From the NCBI RefSeq assembly GCF_024713945.1, contig NC_134679.1:2857001-2921000 (forward strand): a DNA stretch of 64,000 nucleotides, written 5' to 3'. The notes beneath the pieces were generated by a model, which worked only from the letters and a program-made list of their open reading frames with translations, was not told where the DNA came from and made no database searches. The translations under genes and the position numbers were made by a program. Below, piece after piece: positions 52,501 through 64,000 of the stretch. This stretch comes from Dermatophagoides farinae. Taxonomy: Eukaryota > Arthropoda > Arachnida > Sarcoptiformes > Pyroglyphidae. Positions within the stretch are counted from its first letter, which is position 1. The number at the start of each line of letters is the position of its first letter.

Positions 52501-55500
52501 TGAGAGAGAAAAACCAATAAACTATAAAATGAAAACAACAACGGTACAATAAATGGATGAAATTTTCCTAGATAACTATAGCATACAAATATCATTAACA
52601 TTACCAAGTAATGTGGATGTAAGACAATGCTGTTTGTGGGTATGTGTGTGTGTTTAATTTTTTTTTTGTCACACAAAAGACAATTTCAGTTTCCGATGAT
52701 CACTTATGATCACAATGATGATGATGATGATGATGATCGGAGAATAGAAACATCAAAAATATTCTTGACTAGAAAATTACACTATTATAACCAATATCAT
52801 CATTACGAAAAATGATGATAGGCCCAAAAAAAAAAAAAAAATTCCAATCAACCGAATCAAACATCATCAAAAACTAAATCAAATCCAACATAGAGAAAAA
52901 AAAGATCATGAGAAAAAAATGTAGAGAAATAAAAATCCAACCAATTTGCTAATTCTTTGAGACATTTGGTACTTTCATAATAACGGTTTACAATTCTATA
53001 TGATTCGCGGTATTCACGGTTCATCAGGAAAAAATTGCTTTGCTAACATATATGGAAATTGTTTCAAGAATAAAATGAATGAAATAAATGTATGGTAGCA
53101 ATGTAATCGAAACTATTGAAAGAATATTTGATTTCAAAATCTACAATCTTATTTCAATGATGACGGATCATTGTATACTAGGAATCTGATTTGTTGTTCA
53201 CCAGCCGAATCGTCATGTAGGAAAAAGGAAACCAGAAGAAAAAATCTAATAAGAAATTCGCTTTTCTCTCTTATGCTTGGGTTTTCTTTTTTTTTTCTTC
53301 TTGTATTTCCTATTCAATCTATGTGTTCAATTATTACCAAAGTTTTTTTTTCTATACTCTTTCATTTTTCCATTTAGGATCCCAATTTTTATTTTGTTTC
53401 TCATTTCATTCACATCACAATCACAATAACTATAATCATCATCATTGATAAGCAATTCAAAAGAATTCAGATTCCTAAACGAAAAATAAATTCATCCAAT
53501 CCAAAATAGGAATATAAAAAAAACGGGATAGCAATGATGATGATGATGATGAGATGATGATGATCGATTCGTCATCATTCATCGGCTCAAAATATATTCA
53601 GAAATGGATTTACTATATATATATGTTTGCAAAAACGAATTGCCGCTAAGTTGAATCGTTAAAATATCATTAAATAACCGAACAAATATCTATCTAAGTA
53701 TATTGAGAGGCAATAATAATGATGATAATAATAAATTGTAAATGTTAATTGAACATAATCAATAAGCTGAATGTAAACAACAACAACAACAACAACTGGG
53801 ATAACAAGCCTATATAACAAATGCAAGTAATTTATGCATTCACTTCATAATTGGAATATATAAGAAAAAAACCAGAATCACTACCCCTCATAATTTTCGT
53901 ATTAATATAATCATATTAATTTTATCAAAAAAAAAAAAAAAAAAATGGATTTTTCTAAGTTTTCAGCACTATAAAACTGTTTGGATAAAAAACAAAATTA
54001 ACTTACTTTTTTACGGGGTATTGTAATAGATTGTGATGAAGAAATGTTGATGATGACAATTATACGCGGTGTATGTTTTCCAAAAACAATTTGTCAATCA
54101 CAGAAACAAAATACTGCACTATTTGAGAACCAATACACATTAAATGTGGACACAAGATGAGAGTACATTAGAAAAATACACACAAGAAAATGCACACACG
54201 CCATTCACTGAAATCACATCATCATCATCATCATCTCTCGATAATGATGATAAAGATAATGGACGTTGGTTTCAATAATCACGAATTTTTTTTTGTAAGT
54301 TGAATAAAATATAATTGTTGCTGCTGTTACTATTGATGATAATGATGATAGAAAGATTTTGTGTGTGTGTTTGTGTGGAAATTGTTGTAACGATAATGAT
54401 GAGAATCAAACAAACAACAACTATGACCACGACGACGATGACAAAACACCCTCACCATTCGAATGTTTTAAGGTAATGAATAATGATGATGATGATAACG
54501 TTGATATATTACACTCATAGATAGAAATACACACACACACACACAAACACATACGAATTGCACAGCTACAATAATCACCCACAAAAAAACCTTGATGATT
54601 ATATAATTGAAGGGTCACTTGTTGATTGATTCCGGGATTGTTAAAACTTTATACACATTTTCAAATATACAACAATCATGTTTAAATAATGATTTTCTTT
54701 TTCTCGGCACAAAAAAAATTCATTTCAACAACAACAAAAAAAAACCATGAGAACCATACACACATGAACACACGAGAAATGTTGAATTTTTAAAAAAAAA
54801 TAATAATAATTTCACATACAAACAAGGATTCATTAACGATATCAGTAAATATTAGATTAATGTTTCTGCATTTATATACAAATGGGAAAAAAAACAAATA
54901 GACATTTTATTCGTATGAAATTCTCATAAGTACATTTTACTTGGTTGAAATACAAATTCAGATTCAGATGAAAAAAATTCTTCACTCATTGAAACGAGAA
55001 AGCAAGAAAAAAAATTAAAAATATATCAACGGAAATGGTCAAAAATCGTTGGAAAAATTTTCTTGACATTTTTCTACACTTTAAATGATAATGATGACGA
55101 TTATTATGATGCAAATGGGCATCTAATGGCCTGATGGCATCGTTATTTTTTCAGAAATTCTGATTCTGCAAAAAAAGCATCTTTATGATGATGATGATGT
55201 TGATGATGGCACCGATGACGGTGTCGAACGAATAAACAGACAAAAAAATTCAATGAATTTCGTAGTCATATAGTTTGTAATGTTTCATAAAAGTTTCAAA
55301 AACAAAAAAAAAACCAAGCCAGACATGCTAATGAAAGATTCTAGACATAGAGAAAATGAATAAAAAAAAGTACGAAAACAATGAATAGTGAATGCGTGTG
55401 AATTTTCATCAAAGTCAAAAAACAAGAACAGAGTATATTCGAATATCCATAATCATAGCATATTGTGTACCAAGTTTGAAATGATACAAAAAAAACTAAT

Positions 55501-56979
55501 CAAAATCAATCTCATTGAATTAGATTATTTTTCTTTTCCATATTCACTTTTTGTTTTGTCTTTAGTCTTTGATTCATTTAATCGACTGATCTATTTTTCT
55601 TTATCTACACACATTATAGGAATTTATTATTATCAAAAGACATTCATTCTGCCATGATGTTCCAGAAGTGAGGCCATGCGGAATTCAAAATAACTAATCT
55701 TCAGCTACAACACTAACTTATAAAAATTGAGAATAAAATTCATCAACACAGAAAAAGTTTACATTACATTGGTTTACACAAACACAAACACACAAACACA
55801 TGGAACGACAAACAATCAAACATGGATACTAAGTTTAGCAAAAGAAAAAACAAATCATCCTAGATTTGAACATTAAAGAACATCTAAAATAGATGATAAA
55901 CCAGATGATGATGATGATGAGATCATTCAATTCATTTTGAATTTGTCGCTTTTCTCTATCAACAAAAAAAAAAGAAAACAAGAATTCTTTTGGAAACAAA
56001 ACAAAAAAAAACATGGAATCAAAAAAATTAATAATGAAAAAAGCAATTCACATACACACAATTGGGAACAGCAGCGATCCAAGAAAATTGTCCGATTTTT
56101 CCAAGAAAAAAGTTCGAGCATTATGGCCGATTTTGTCATCATCATCGACAACGTTTGCTGTTAAATTTACGACGAATTATATGACATTAGTTTTTTTTCT
56201 GTTTTTTGTTTTCTTTCTTTTTTTTAGTACCAAACGGAATTCCAGAACAGAAAAAAAGAGATGAAATGAAATAAAATAAAATGAAATGAAATGAAAATGG
56301 GCTTTCAGACAAGATGGCAAAAAAATACAACAAAGTGAAAAAAAGACCGACCGAAAAAAAAATGAAATAAAATAAAACGGAATCAAAAAAAATGAAATCT
56401 CAGAATGACTATGAGAATCATTTAAACCGAGCGAGAGAGAGAGAGAGAGAGAAATGTCCAAAGAATTTTTCTTAAACACGAAAGGTCTAAAGTTAATTGC
56501 ATCATTGAGTTTAGTAGTTTGTGGGGGTTTCGAAGAAATCAAAACAAAACAAAACAAAAAAATATTTACACCCATAACATATACAAAAAAAATAAAAACA
56601 AACTAATGTGGTACGACAATAGAATATAAAGAAAAAAAAGAATCTGTAAAGACTAGTAGTGCCCGGGACAAACTTGAAACTATTATCATTATGTTGATGG
56701 TGAACATCATCATCATCATCATCATCATAATGATAATAATCACAAAACATCAATTTATTACAAACAAAGTGAATCTAGAACAAAACAAAATGAAAAATAA
56801 CGATAATTTTTGTTCATATCATCAAAGAGGATGGCCAAAATGATTTGATATGAAAAAAAAGACTGTGTGTGGCTGCTTTAAAAACGATTGGATTTTGAAA
56901 AAACAAAACTCCCAAATTGCACACCATATAAATCGATTCTAATGAATTGATTGTGAATTTTTATTTTGAAAAAAAGAAC
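49581..56979. other. Interval without a recognisable gene
   Basis: Possible upstream part of whatever gene holds the LDLa-like exon. Exon-like scraps include a minus segment at about 49919-49975 reading HSILIVYRFDNYDGIFA before GTTAAA, and a plus frame near 51530-51710 reading FLVTYVVPLVNAICHENVF. An ATG frame at plus 50697-50963 (88 residues) has one possible membrane segment (FFFLTTIILMFLFV). None is recognised. Repeats include ATG/CAT tracts at 50604, 52715, 53538, 54222, 55188 and 56705. Confidence 0.5.
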
Positions 56980-57467
56980 AAAGGGTACCGGGTGGTTTTC
57001 GGTCAAAATCTGCCCCCAAGTTTTTATTTTTTTAAAATGTTAGTTATGTCCATTGATGATTCTCGAGATGGTTTTTAGTTCATTCGGTCCACCCACTTCC
57101 GGTAAAATCGCAAAAAACAACGCGAATTCTCCAGATCTCACTAACTATGAGGTGGTGTAAGTCAATTTTTTCTCACGATAAAACTGATTTAATCAACATT
57201 TTATTCTGAAAATATCAAAAAAAAATATTTGGTGGAACATGTTCAAAAATCCGGAAGTTCATTTTTTCACCATGTAAGTCTATGGAGTTCATCATGTAAT
57301 ATCCACAACGTAAGTGTTTATGATGTTCGCCACGTAAGTCTATGGTGTTCATTATGTAAGTCTATGATATTGTGCATATTGCAATGGCAATCGTTGATAG
57401 TCTGAACTAAAAACATCCTGATACATTGTTGAAGGATTTTATTGTTCATGTATTAAAATGTGTATAT
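56980..57467 (+). repeat. Left arm of foldback element
   Basis: Reverse complement of the arm at 57862-58347, running from AAAGGGTACCGG to AAAATGTGTAT. Landmarks shared by both arms, in order: CTGCCCCCAA, TTCTCGAGATGG, CCACCCACTTCCGG, CTCCAGATCTCACTAAC, the GTAAGT array, and GGATTTTATTGTTCATG at the inner end. Confidence 0.9.
57270..57372 (+). repeat. Imperfect tandem array with GTAAGT units, left arm
   Basis: Units of about 22-24 bases of the form (C/A/T)-GTAAGTCTATGG-(A/T)GTTCAT are repeated. Four copies carry GTAAGT and one diverged copy reads GTAATATCC. The array is mirrored in the right arm at about 57959-58057 on the minus strand. Confidence 0.75.
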
Positions 57468-57697
57468 GATATGCAAATAAAATAAGAAAAGCACAAGAAC
57501 AAAATAACGTATACAAAAGGGTAAAGCAAAGGTCATTCAAGTATATAATGTTCTATAACAATTACGTATTTATACACAATGTGGTACTATTGTTTCTACA
57601 ATTCTACTGATCAATTGTTGGCATAATTCATTACATTCATTATATTCCAACATATCATCATCATTGAGTACAGCATTCGAGTGGCTAATGGACATGA

Positions 57698-57850
57698 TCA
57701 GGTGAATCATTCGTTCCAGGGCTACTTAACGCCAAACTTAATGATGCCTAAATATTGAAAGTTCTTCTCCAAGAAACTAATGGCTTATCCACTATTTTGC
57801 AACCTGGTGATATTTTCGTATTGGATATTGGATTCAGAGATTTTATCCGA
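57698..57850 (+). pseudogene. Relic of a DDE transposase (DDE_Tnp_4 / Harbinger- or IS4-like)
   Basis: One reading frame across the core of the foldback element reads PGLLNAKLNDA, a TAA stop at 57749-57751, ILKVLLQET, then LQPGDIFVLDIGFRDFIR. From memory of the family, arthropod and cnidarian DDE_Tnp_4-type transposases carry a conserved block with GPY..N/K-NDA followed by a GD-hydrophobic-D-R-GFRD motif holding a catalytic Asp. This relic keeps the Asp but has Ile in place of the usual Arg. The frame is preceded by TGA (57695-57697), and the C-terminal part of the catalytic domain is cut off where the right arm begins. Inactive remnant; the family call rests on this one block. Confidence 0.6.
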
Positions 57851-57861
57851 TTGATTCTTAT

Positions 57862-58347
57862 CATACACATTTTAATACATGAACAATAAAATCCTTCAAC
57901 GATGTATCAGGATGTTTTTAGTTCAGACTATCATCGATTGCCATTGCAATATGCGCAATATCATAGACTTACATAATGAACACCATAGACTTACGTGGCG
58001 ACATCATAAACACTTACGTTGTGGATATTACATGATGAACTCCATAGACTTACATGGTGAAAAAATGAACTTCCGGATTTTTGAACATGTTCCACCAAAT
58101 ATTTTTTTTTGATACTTTCAGAATAAAATATTGATTAAATCAGTTTTATCGTGAGAAAAAATTGACTTACACCACCTCATAGTTAGTGAGATCTGGAGAA
58201 TTCGCTTTGTTTTTTGCGATTTTACCGGAAGTGGGTGGACCAAATGAACTAAAAACCATCTCGAGAATCATCAATGGACATGACTAACATTTTAAAAAAA
58301 TAAAATTTTTGGGGGCAGATTTCACCGAAAACCGTCCGGTACCCTTT
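57862..58347 (-). repeat. Right arm of foldback element
   Basis: Inverted copy of the left arm, about 97% identical by eye, with two or three single-base indels. A 77-codon open frame at 57879-58112 lies wholly in this arm. It is partly mirrored in the left arm and is taken as fortuitous. Confidence 0.9.
57959..58057 (-). repeat. Imperfect tandem array with GTAAGT units, right arm
   Basis: Inverted copy of the left-arm array, read as CATAGACTTAC units on the plus strand. It keeps the same number and order of units, so the array existed before the arms were duplicated or is kept uniform by conversion. Confidence 0.75.
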
Positions 58348-61328
58348 CAGTTTTTTTTTGAATTTTAAAAACTTTTTTTATTATTCGTAATACATAAATT
58401 GCTTGAAGTTTTATTTAACATTTCATTATTATTTTGATCGGACATTCGTCATATTATTCCATTTTTGGACAGATTAATTTGAATTTTTTTCTCAAATTCG
58501 TTCAGAATAAAATGGAAAAAAAATTCGATTAGCCTCATAGAATGAATTTCGAATGATTATCGATTATTTTTTTCTCTCATGGGTAACTTTTTCTGCTTGT
58601 GGTCCGACCAAATAGCGAGAGAAAAAATTCTTTTTTCACTGCAAGATAGATATAAACTGGATCAAATGTCAAAATGAAGAGAAAAATATTTTTTCTTCCT
58701 ATCCCCAAATGATTTTATTCGATTCGTTTTGCGGTTTGATGTAGGATGTGACTGTGTAGGTTCGTCTTGATTGTGGTCGTGAATGTTGGTTGAATGACTT
58801 TTATTCTTTCAGTGAATCATCGTTATCATCATCATGATCATCATTCTGAATCCGTGAAACCAAAAAAAATCGACGGTTAGAAAATTAGACGAATTCAGAA
58901 GTCGAAAAACATTCATTCAGTTTCTTTTCTATTCGAATGTTTTCGTACACACACACACACATGTTGAACTGGTTGTTGTTTTCAAACTGTATTTCTACAA
59001 CTGTCCATCCATACATTTTTTATGGTAAATTGATACTTGAATTGTAATTCATTCACTGACATTTGCTGATTCTATTCATAAAGAAACATTATTTTAGAAT
59101 AGAAATTCTAGAGATACTGTACTCTTGTATCAAGCATATGCAATTTGATTGAAAAAAAATGAAATCAAGCCATAATAACATTAATAACGAGCAAAAATCT
59201 CAACAACAACCTCAAATAACGATGGTTTAAATCGATTTTCATATGAATTTAAATTTTCCAAACACTAACACCACTGATCCATTTAATATTTGGCTGGATG
59301 GGTGTTTAGTTGACAACAATCTTGAGACAACCTGAATGATTGTTCAATGGGAATTATTAACCAGAAAAAACAAACGCTTTTAAAATGAATGAATCAACAT
59401 AGAGAAACAATGAATGATTGTGACAAGTTTTATTTTATTTCATTTATTTGCAATGCACAATTTCTGAAATATAAAATGATGTTTTGAATTCAGATGAAGA
59501 AATCGAAGAAAAAAACTCCGAATACAGAATAAAAGCAAGGAAATCTAATGATATTCGAACACAAAGAATATGAATGAATTTCGATCGAAATAAAAATAAA
59601 ATAAATAAATTCAGAACAATGAGCTTGAACACACACACACACACCAACAGACAAACAAACAAAAAAACAATTCTTTTTAGATTTTTTTCCCTCTGAAATA
59701 AGGATTTCTGTTTTTGTTTTTCTGAACGGATCATATTCTTCTTGTTTCAATTTTTTCTTGTATTTTTTTTCTCGCTGCTTCTTTTTTACTGTGTTCATGA
59801 ATGCTTTCCGATGTTATTGCTATCTTAAAATGCTATGATGATGATGATATGCGGAACTGAGTGAATGGAAAATAAAAATAAATAAATATACGAGAAAATA
59901 AACATGATTTTGTTTTTTTTTTCACACATCCATACAGTCAGTCAAACACAAAACAACCAATGCGATAAAAAAAAGTGAACATTTGAATACTGTGTTCATA
60001 CACTATATCTGAAATCATTGGCCATTTGGCTGTTGTTGAATTCATTAATTGAAACTTTAGATCAATGAATGAATGTTTGAATGTTTGAATGAATGAAGAA
60101 ACACGAACATGAACATGGACATGAACATGAATCTGATTCGAATGGTGAAGTTATATAATTAAGACATTTTTTTTTCACGGTTTTAATGGAACGAATCTCC
60201 AACTTCAACCGACGACGACGACGATGAATGAATAAATCATTCATTATATTCGGTTGAGACCAATAAATTGCATTATTATACATTGTATATATGAAAATGT
60301 TTTTCGCCCACTTTAAAAAAAAAAAATTTCCCTTCAACATTTCAAGTTATTTTCGCAATCAAATGATAATCAATTTTATACCATTACAATCATCATTGAA
60401 TATAACATCTTTGAATTGAAAAAAAAATGAAACATATTTCGATATTCAATCGTGGTCAATCAGAAATGTTGTTGTATTTGTCGAAAAAAAAACGACACAC
60501 ACTGTTAATTTAAAATTAAAACGATGTTTTTTTTTAAAAAAACTTACTTTTAATTGATATCAAAAAAAAAAAAAAAAAATTTAATTGCCAACGATTAATG
60601 TTTTGGTCATGGGGATGGATAAAATGGATGGAAGAATGATTTTTTTTTTTTTTGATTTCACAATCAAAATTGGAATCGGATAGGCCAAGGCAAAAAAGGG
60701 AGGACTGTAGCATGAATAAGTCATGATTTTTTTTTTGATGAAAATTTTTCAACAACAACAACAACGTCATCATCATCATCAAACATCATTATTATTAGAA
60801 TGATGTCAAAATGTGGATGAATGATGGGCCATTGATTCATTCAGTTTTGGTCACATATTCGATTCGTATGTAGCTTGTTTGAAGATTTGCCGATTGACTG
60901 CAAAAAAAAAATCGATGCACGCGTATATCTTATGGCATCTACTAAGTGTGTGTATGTGTGTGTGTGTCTGTGTCAAATCGAATTCATTTCATTTGTCGAA
61001 TTTTTCGATTTTTTTTTCGATTCGAGATTGAGATTCACATCAAACCAATTGGGATTCGATTTTTTTTTGTGTTACAATACATCACATACGCACACACACA
61101 CAGATACATTTATATAGACTCAAGCTGATATCGAAATCGAAAATGGAAAAGAAGTAAAAACGACAAAACAAATAAAATTCAGACACATTTTAAGTATGAG
61201 AAAAAAAAGTCGACCAAAAGATAATTTAGATAACGAAATGAATAAAAGAAGATAGTTGAAAACACGCACTGACACATATACACACATGAAAATAAACGCG
61301 CGACATTCAAGGACCAGCAAGATCCACA

Positions 61329-61353
61329 ATGATGATGATGATGATGATGATGA
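61329..61353. repeat. Microsatellite (ATG)8
   Basis: 25 bases of ATG units. On the minus strand it produces a spurious Ser or His run. Confidence 0.95.
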
Positions 61354-62642
61354 CAAAGATTCACACATACATAGTCGTATGTATCATGCTGAGTTTGATA
61401 AGCAATCTTTGAGACACTTTTAGGAGCAGAAAAAATTATTCGTTAAAAATGATGATAATGATGATGATGATTATGGGGCGGCTACAACACCAATCATAAA
61501 ACGAACATCAAAATATCAATATTTTTTTCATTTTCTTTTTTCTCGATCAACATTCAATAACGATATTTATTGGATTTTTTTTTCAACATATAATTCACAT
61601 GTTTATTTGATGACACAGTAGTTGAAGAAAATATTCAGAATGATCCAGAATATGATGATGAACATTGATGAAATTGAATTGAAATTTTTTATTTTTTTCT
61701 ATGTTGTCACTTAAATATTATATATGCACAAACCATCATTTTTTTCTGGAAAATAAAAATCAAGATGATCCAAACTTTACCTTTTATATATTAATATATT
61801 GATGATTCAATGACACACGGTAACACATGGTGTTGATATTCATCAATAATAGCATGGTGGAAAGAGAAAAAATTAATTTTTATGATGATCTGCAGCCTGT
61901 AAAGATGAATAAATGAATGATCATGTCCTATCCAATCGACTGACGACTACTGAACTGAATTTCGAAAAATTGTCTGCCATTCTATTGGTGATGATGATGA
62001 TGATGATAGTCGACGGCTGTAAAAGTTTGAAAAAAAAACAGCATTCCATATTATTAATGGTAGCAGCATTGTCGATGAAGCTGAATGGATTCAGCTATTC
62101 TGCTGATCCTCTATAGATAGTGAATGTGTATGGATCCAATTATTATTCGCCCATCACACAAACACACACACATTGGAATTTGTTTTCTGTTTTCTGAATT
62201 TTTTTTCCCGAAAAAAAATTGTAGTAGCAGTAGCAACAGATTCAAAATAAAAACCCACAAAAAATTAAAAAAAAACGGAAATCCTATCAAAGTATGATAA
62301 CCCCGGCAATATGTGTGTGTGTGTGTGTATAACGCCGGGATATAACGAATAATAATAAAAAGAATAAGATAGCAGCTGAGAAAATTCTAAATGGTTCGTA
62401 TCTAAGAATACTCATCAACATTGGTATAAATGATAACATACAATTGAAGAATTCAAAGTTTTTTCTTTCAATTCTTATTGTTGTGTCTGTTTGGTCTGTT
62501 TTTTGCGCTACGTTCACAATTCTCATATACATTATTCGTATCCATGCATGGATGGATACTTTCATAATGAATTCAATTTTTTTCCTCACACACACACTAT
62601 ATTACAATCATCATCACTATAGATATTCATTCTTGATGACTA

Positions 62643-62668
62643 TCATCATCATCATCATCATCATCATT
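62643..62668. repeat. Microsatellite (CAT)n
   Basis: About eight CAT units. Confidence 0.95.
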
Positions 62669-64000
62669 GTCATAGTTTCCTGATTGTTGTCATTATGTAT
62701 AAATACTTCGGTGTGTACAATTTTTTTTTCAATTTTATTATTATTCTTGTCTTTTTTTTCTTATTCACACTTATTTAGGACGATAGAAAATTATCATCTT
62801 GTTTCGGAATTCTTCCGGTTTCAATCCGGAATCTATCGAACTCTAATTAATCATCATCATCATCATCATCATTTTTATCATTATATGCTGTGGTCGAATA
62901 ATATTTACATAATAATGATGATGATGAATTTTTTTTTCGAAGACCTCGAGTTCTACATTTGTTTTATGTGATGTAGAAAAATTGCCAGAAGAAATATTAC
63001 ACACACATGGGTATCAATGCTCGATTATTCATTTCGAATGAGATTTTTCATTGACTATGTTTGGCTTTTGTCCTTAGATTATTTGATTTGATAATTCAAT
63101 TGATTTGATTTTTGTCTTTTTTTTCACCATCTTTTTATCACTATCGTGGTTTCATTATGATTTGCCGCCGGTGTTATGTCACTAATGTGTTCAAGCGTCA
63201 ATATTCATACCATCCACACATTGATTTGAAACGGCAAATTGAAATTGGAATTTTTTTCTCTTTCTTTTCATCTTTGTTTGATAATAAAAACAGATCAGTA
63301 ATACAAATATCCAATAACGAATGCCAACATTACATAACAAATAATCAAATTAAACAATCAATTTAATTAGCATATAATAATTAGCCGTTTTTGCATGAAG
63401 AATTTTACATGGAAATTATAATGCAACACACATTTTTTCAATGTTCCAAATTCCATATAAATAATGATGATGATGATGATGATGATAAAAACAATAAAGA
63501 AACGCCAATTGGAATTTGATATATCAACCATTGATGATAATTTGATTTGTTTTTAATAAATAGTCTTGATTCATTGTGAAAATGAATCTGGATTTTTTTT
63601 TTGTGTCTTTGATATGAACGAGTTTGATTGCCATTTTACCTTTGATTGATTTATATTTCAAGCATCTCAATGTTTATATTTACAATGCACATTGTTCTAA
63701 GGAATTTAATTCAACAAAAAAAAACTTCTGTTATATTCAATTATCAATGTTGAATATGTTAAGAATTAATTTATATGATGATTGAAAAATTCCTTTGTGT
63801 GATAATTCGTGCGTGAAATAAGGATAATCTTATTGAATTAGAGATTGTTCTGTGTTTGGTGTTTTCTTTACGTAAGGTTTAAACCATTTATTTAAATTTA
63901 GACATTCTTGTATGAACGTATTTATTCTTGCAAGAATGTTCTAGGATCACACTAGTTTTATCCAGTTTTTTTTCTCGTTACTTGTTTTTATTGAATTTTT

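Larger units (their letters stand above)
56980..58347. mobile_element. Foldback (long inverted repeat) DNA element, 1.37 kb
   Basis: Two arms of about 487 bp in opposite orientation enclose a core of about 395 bp. The outer ends are perfect inverted copies, AAAGGGTACCGG on the left and CCGGTACCCTTT on the right. By eye the arms differ at about 15 positions. The core holds a broken DDE transposase relic. No clear target-site duplication was seen: the left flank ends AGAAC and the right flank begins CAGTT. The structure suits a non-autonomous Foldback-like or Harbinger/IS4-like DNA transposon derivative. Its composition, with more complex sequence and few homopolymers, stands out from the surrounding DNA, as expected for an insertion. 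Family assignment is an inference from the relic and the terminal repeats. Confidence 0.85.
58348..64000. other. Interval without a recognisable gene
   Basis: AT-rich DNA with (ATG)8 at 61329, (CAT)n at 62643 and 62851, (ATG)n at 63464, and a GT tract at 62313 flanked by CCCGGC and GCCGGG. Plus frames at 62761-62971 and 63112-63366 (with MICRRCYVTNVFKRQYSYH) are mixed in composition but unrecognised. The window ends with no feature cut at its edge that I can identify. Confidence 0.55.

Noticed and set aside
57879..58112. 77-codon plus-strand frame as a gene
   Set aside because: It lies entirely in the right arm of the foldback element and is explained by the repeat.
1..64000. CRISPR arrays, operons, ribosome binding sites or replication origins
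   Set aside because: The window is eukaryotic (spliced P450 gene); the repeats are microsatellites, with no regular repeat-spacer pattern.

Overview
This window is eukaryotic nuclear DNA. It is very AT-rich by eye, packed with A/T homopolymers of about 7-9 bases and with (GT)n, (ATG/CAT)n and (TTG/CAA)n microsatellites. The one securely identified gene has introns of only 55-63 bp, and its product is an arthropod-type CYP3-clan cytochrome P450. Tiny AT-rich introns, this P450 type and this repeat style fit an arthropod with a small genome. A sarcoptiform/astigmatid mite (dust-mite-like) is my best inference, but no species-specific marker was read, so it remains an inference.

Layout. 1-18.0 kb: no recognised gene; microsatellites, scattered small ORFs, an orphan 232-codon minus-strand frame at 13.9-14.6 kb and a 10-bp-stem hairpin at 6.07 kb. 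18.0-18.35 kb: a minus-strand exon candidate coding an Asn/His-rich head followed by a hydrophobic signal sequence or anchor, ending at a consensus splice donor. 20.3-22.2 kb: a complete four-exon P450 gene on the plus strand, with a TATA-like box and an ATTAAA poly(A) signal. 22.2-56.9 kb: gene-poor, with an 82-bp hAT-like miniature element at 37.5 kb, a low-confidence LDL-receptor class A half-module at 49.5 kb (minus), several exon-like fragments and many microsatellites, including (GA)36 at 44.5 kb. 56.98-58.35 kb: a 1.37-kb foldback element with about 487-bp inverted arms (about 97% identical by eye) around a core holding a broken DDE transposase relic. Each arm carries a short tandem array built on GTAAGT. 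58.35-64 kb: no recognised gene.

How things work together. The P450 is a stand-alone gene; no neighbouring gene or duplicate was seen. The minus-strand exon candidates at 18, 34.9, 40, 43.4, 48.5 and 49.5 kb may be parts of one or more large genes with long introns, but their phases do not join convincingly. RNA evidence would be needed. The most unusual structure is the foldback element: any transcript across it would form a dsRNA of nearly 500 bp.
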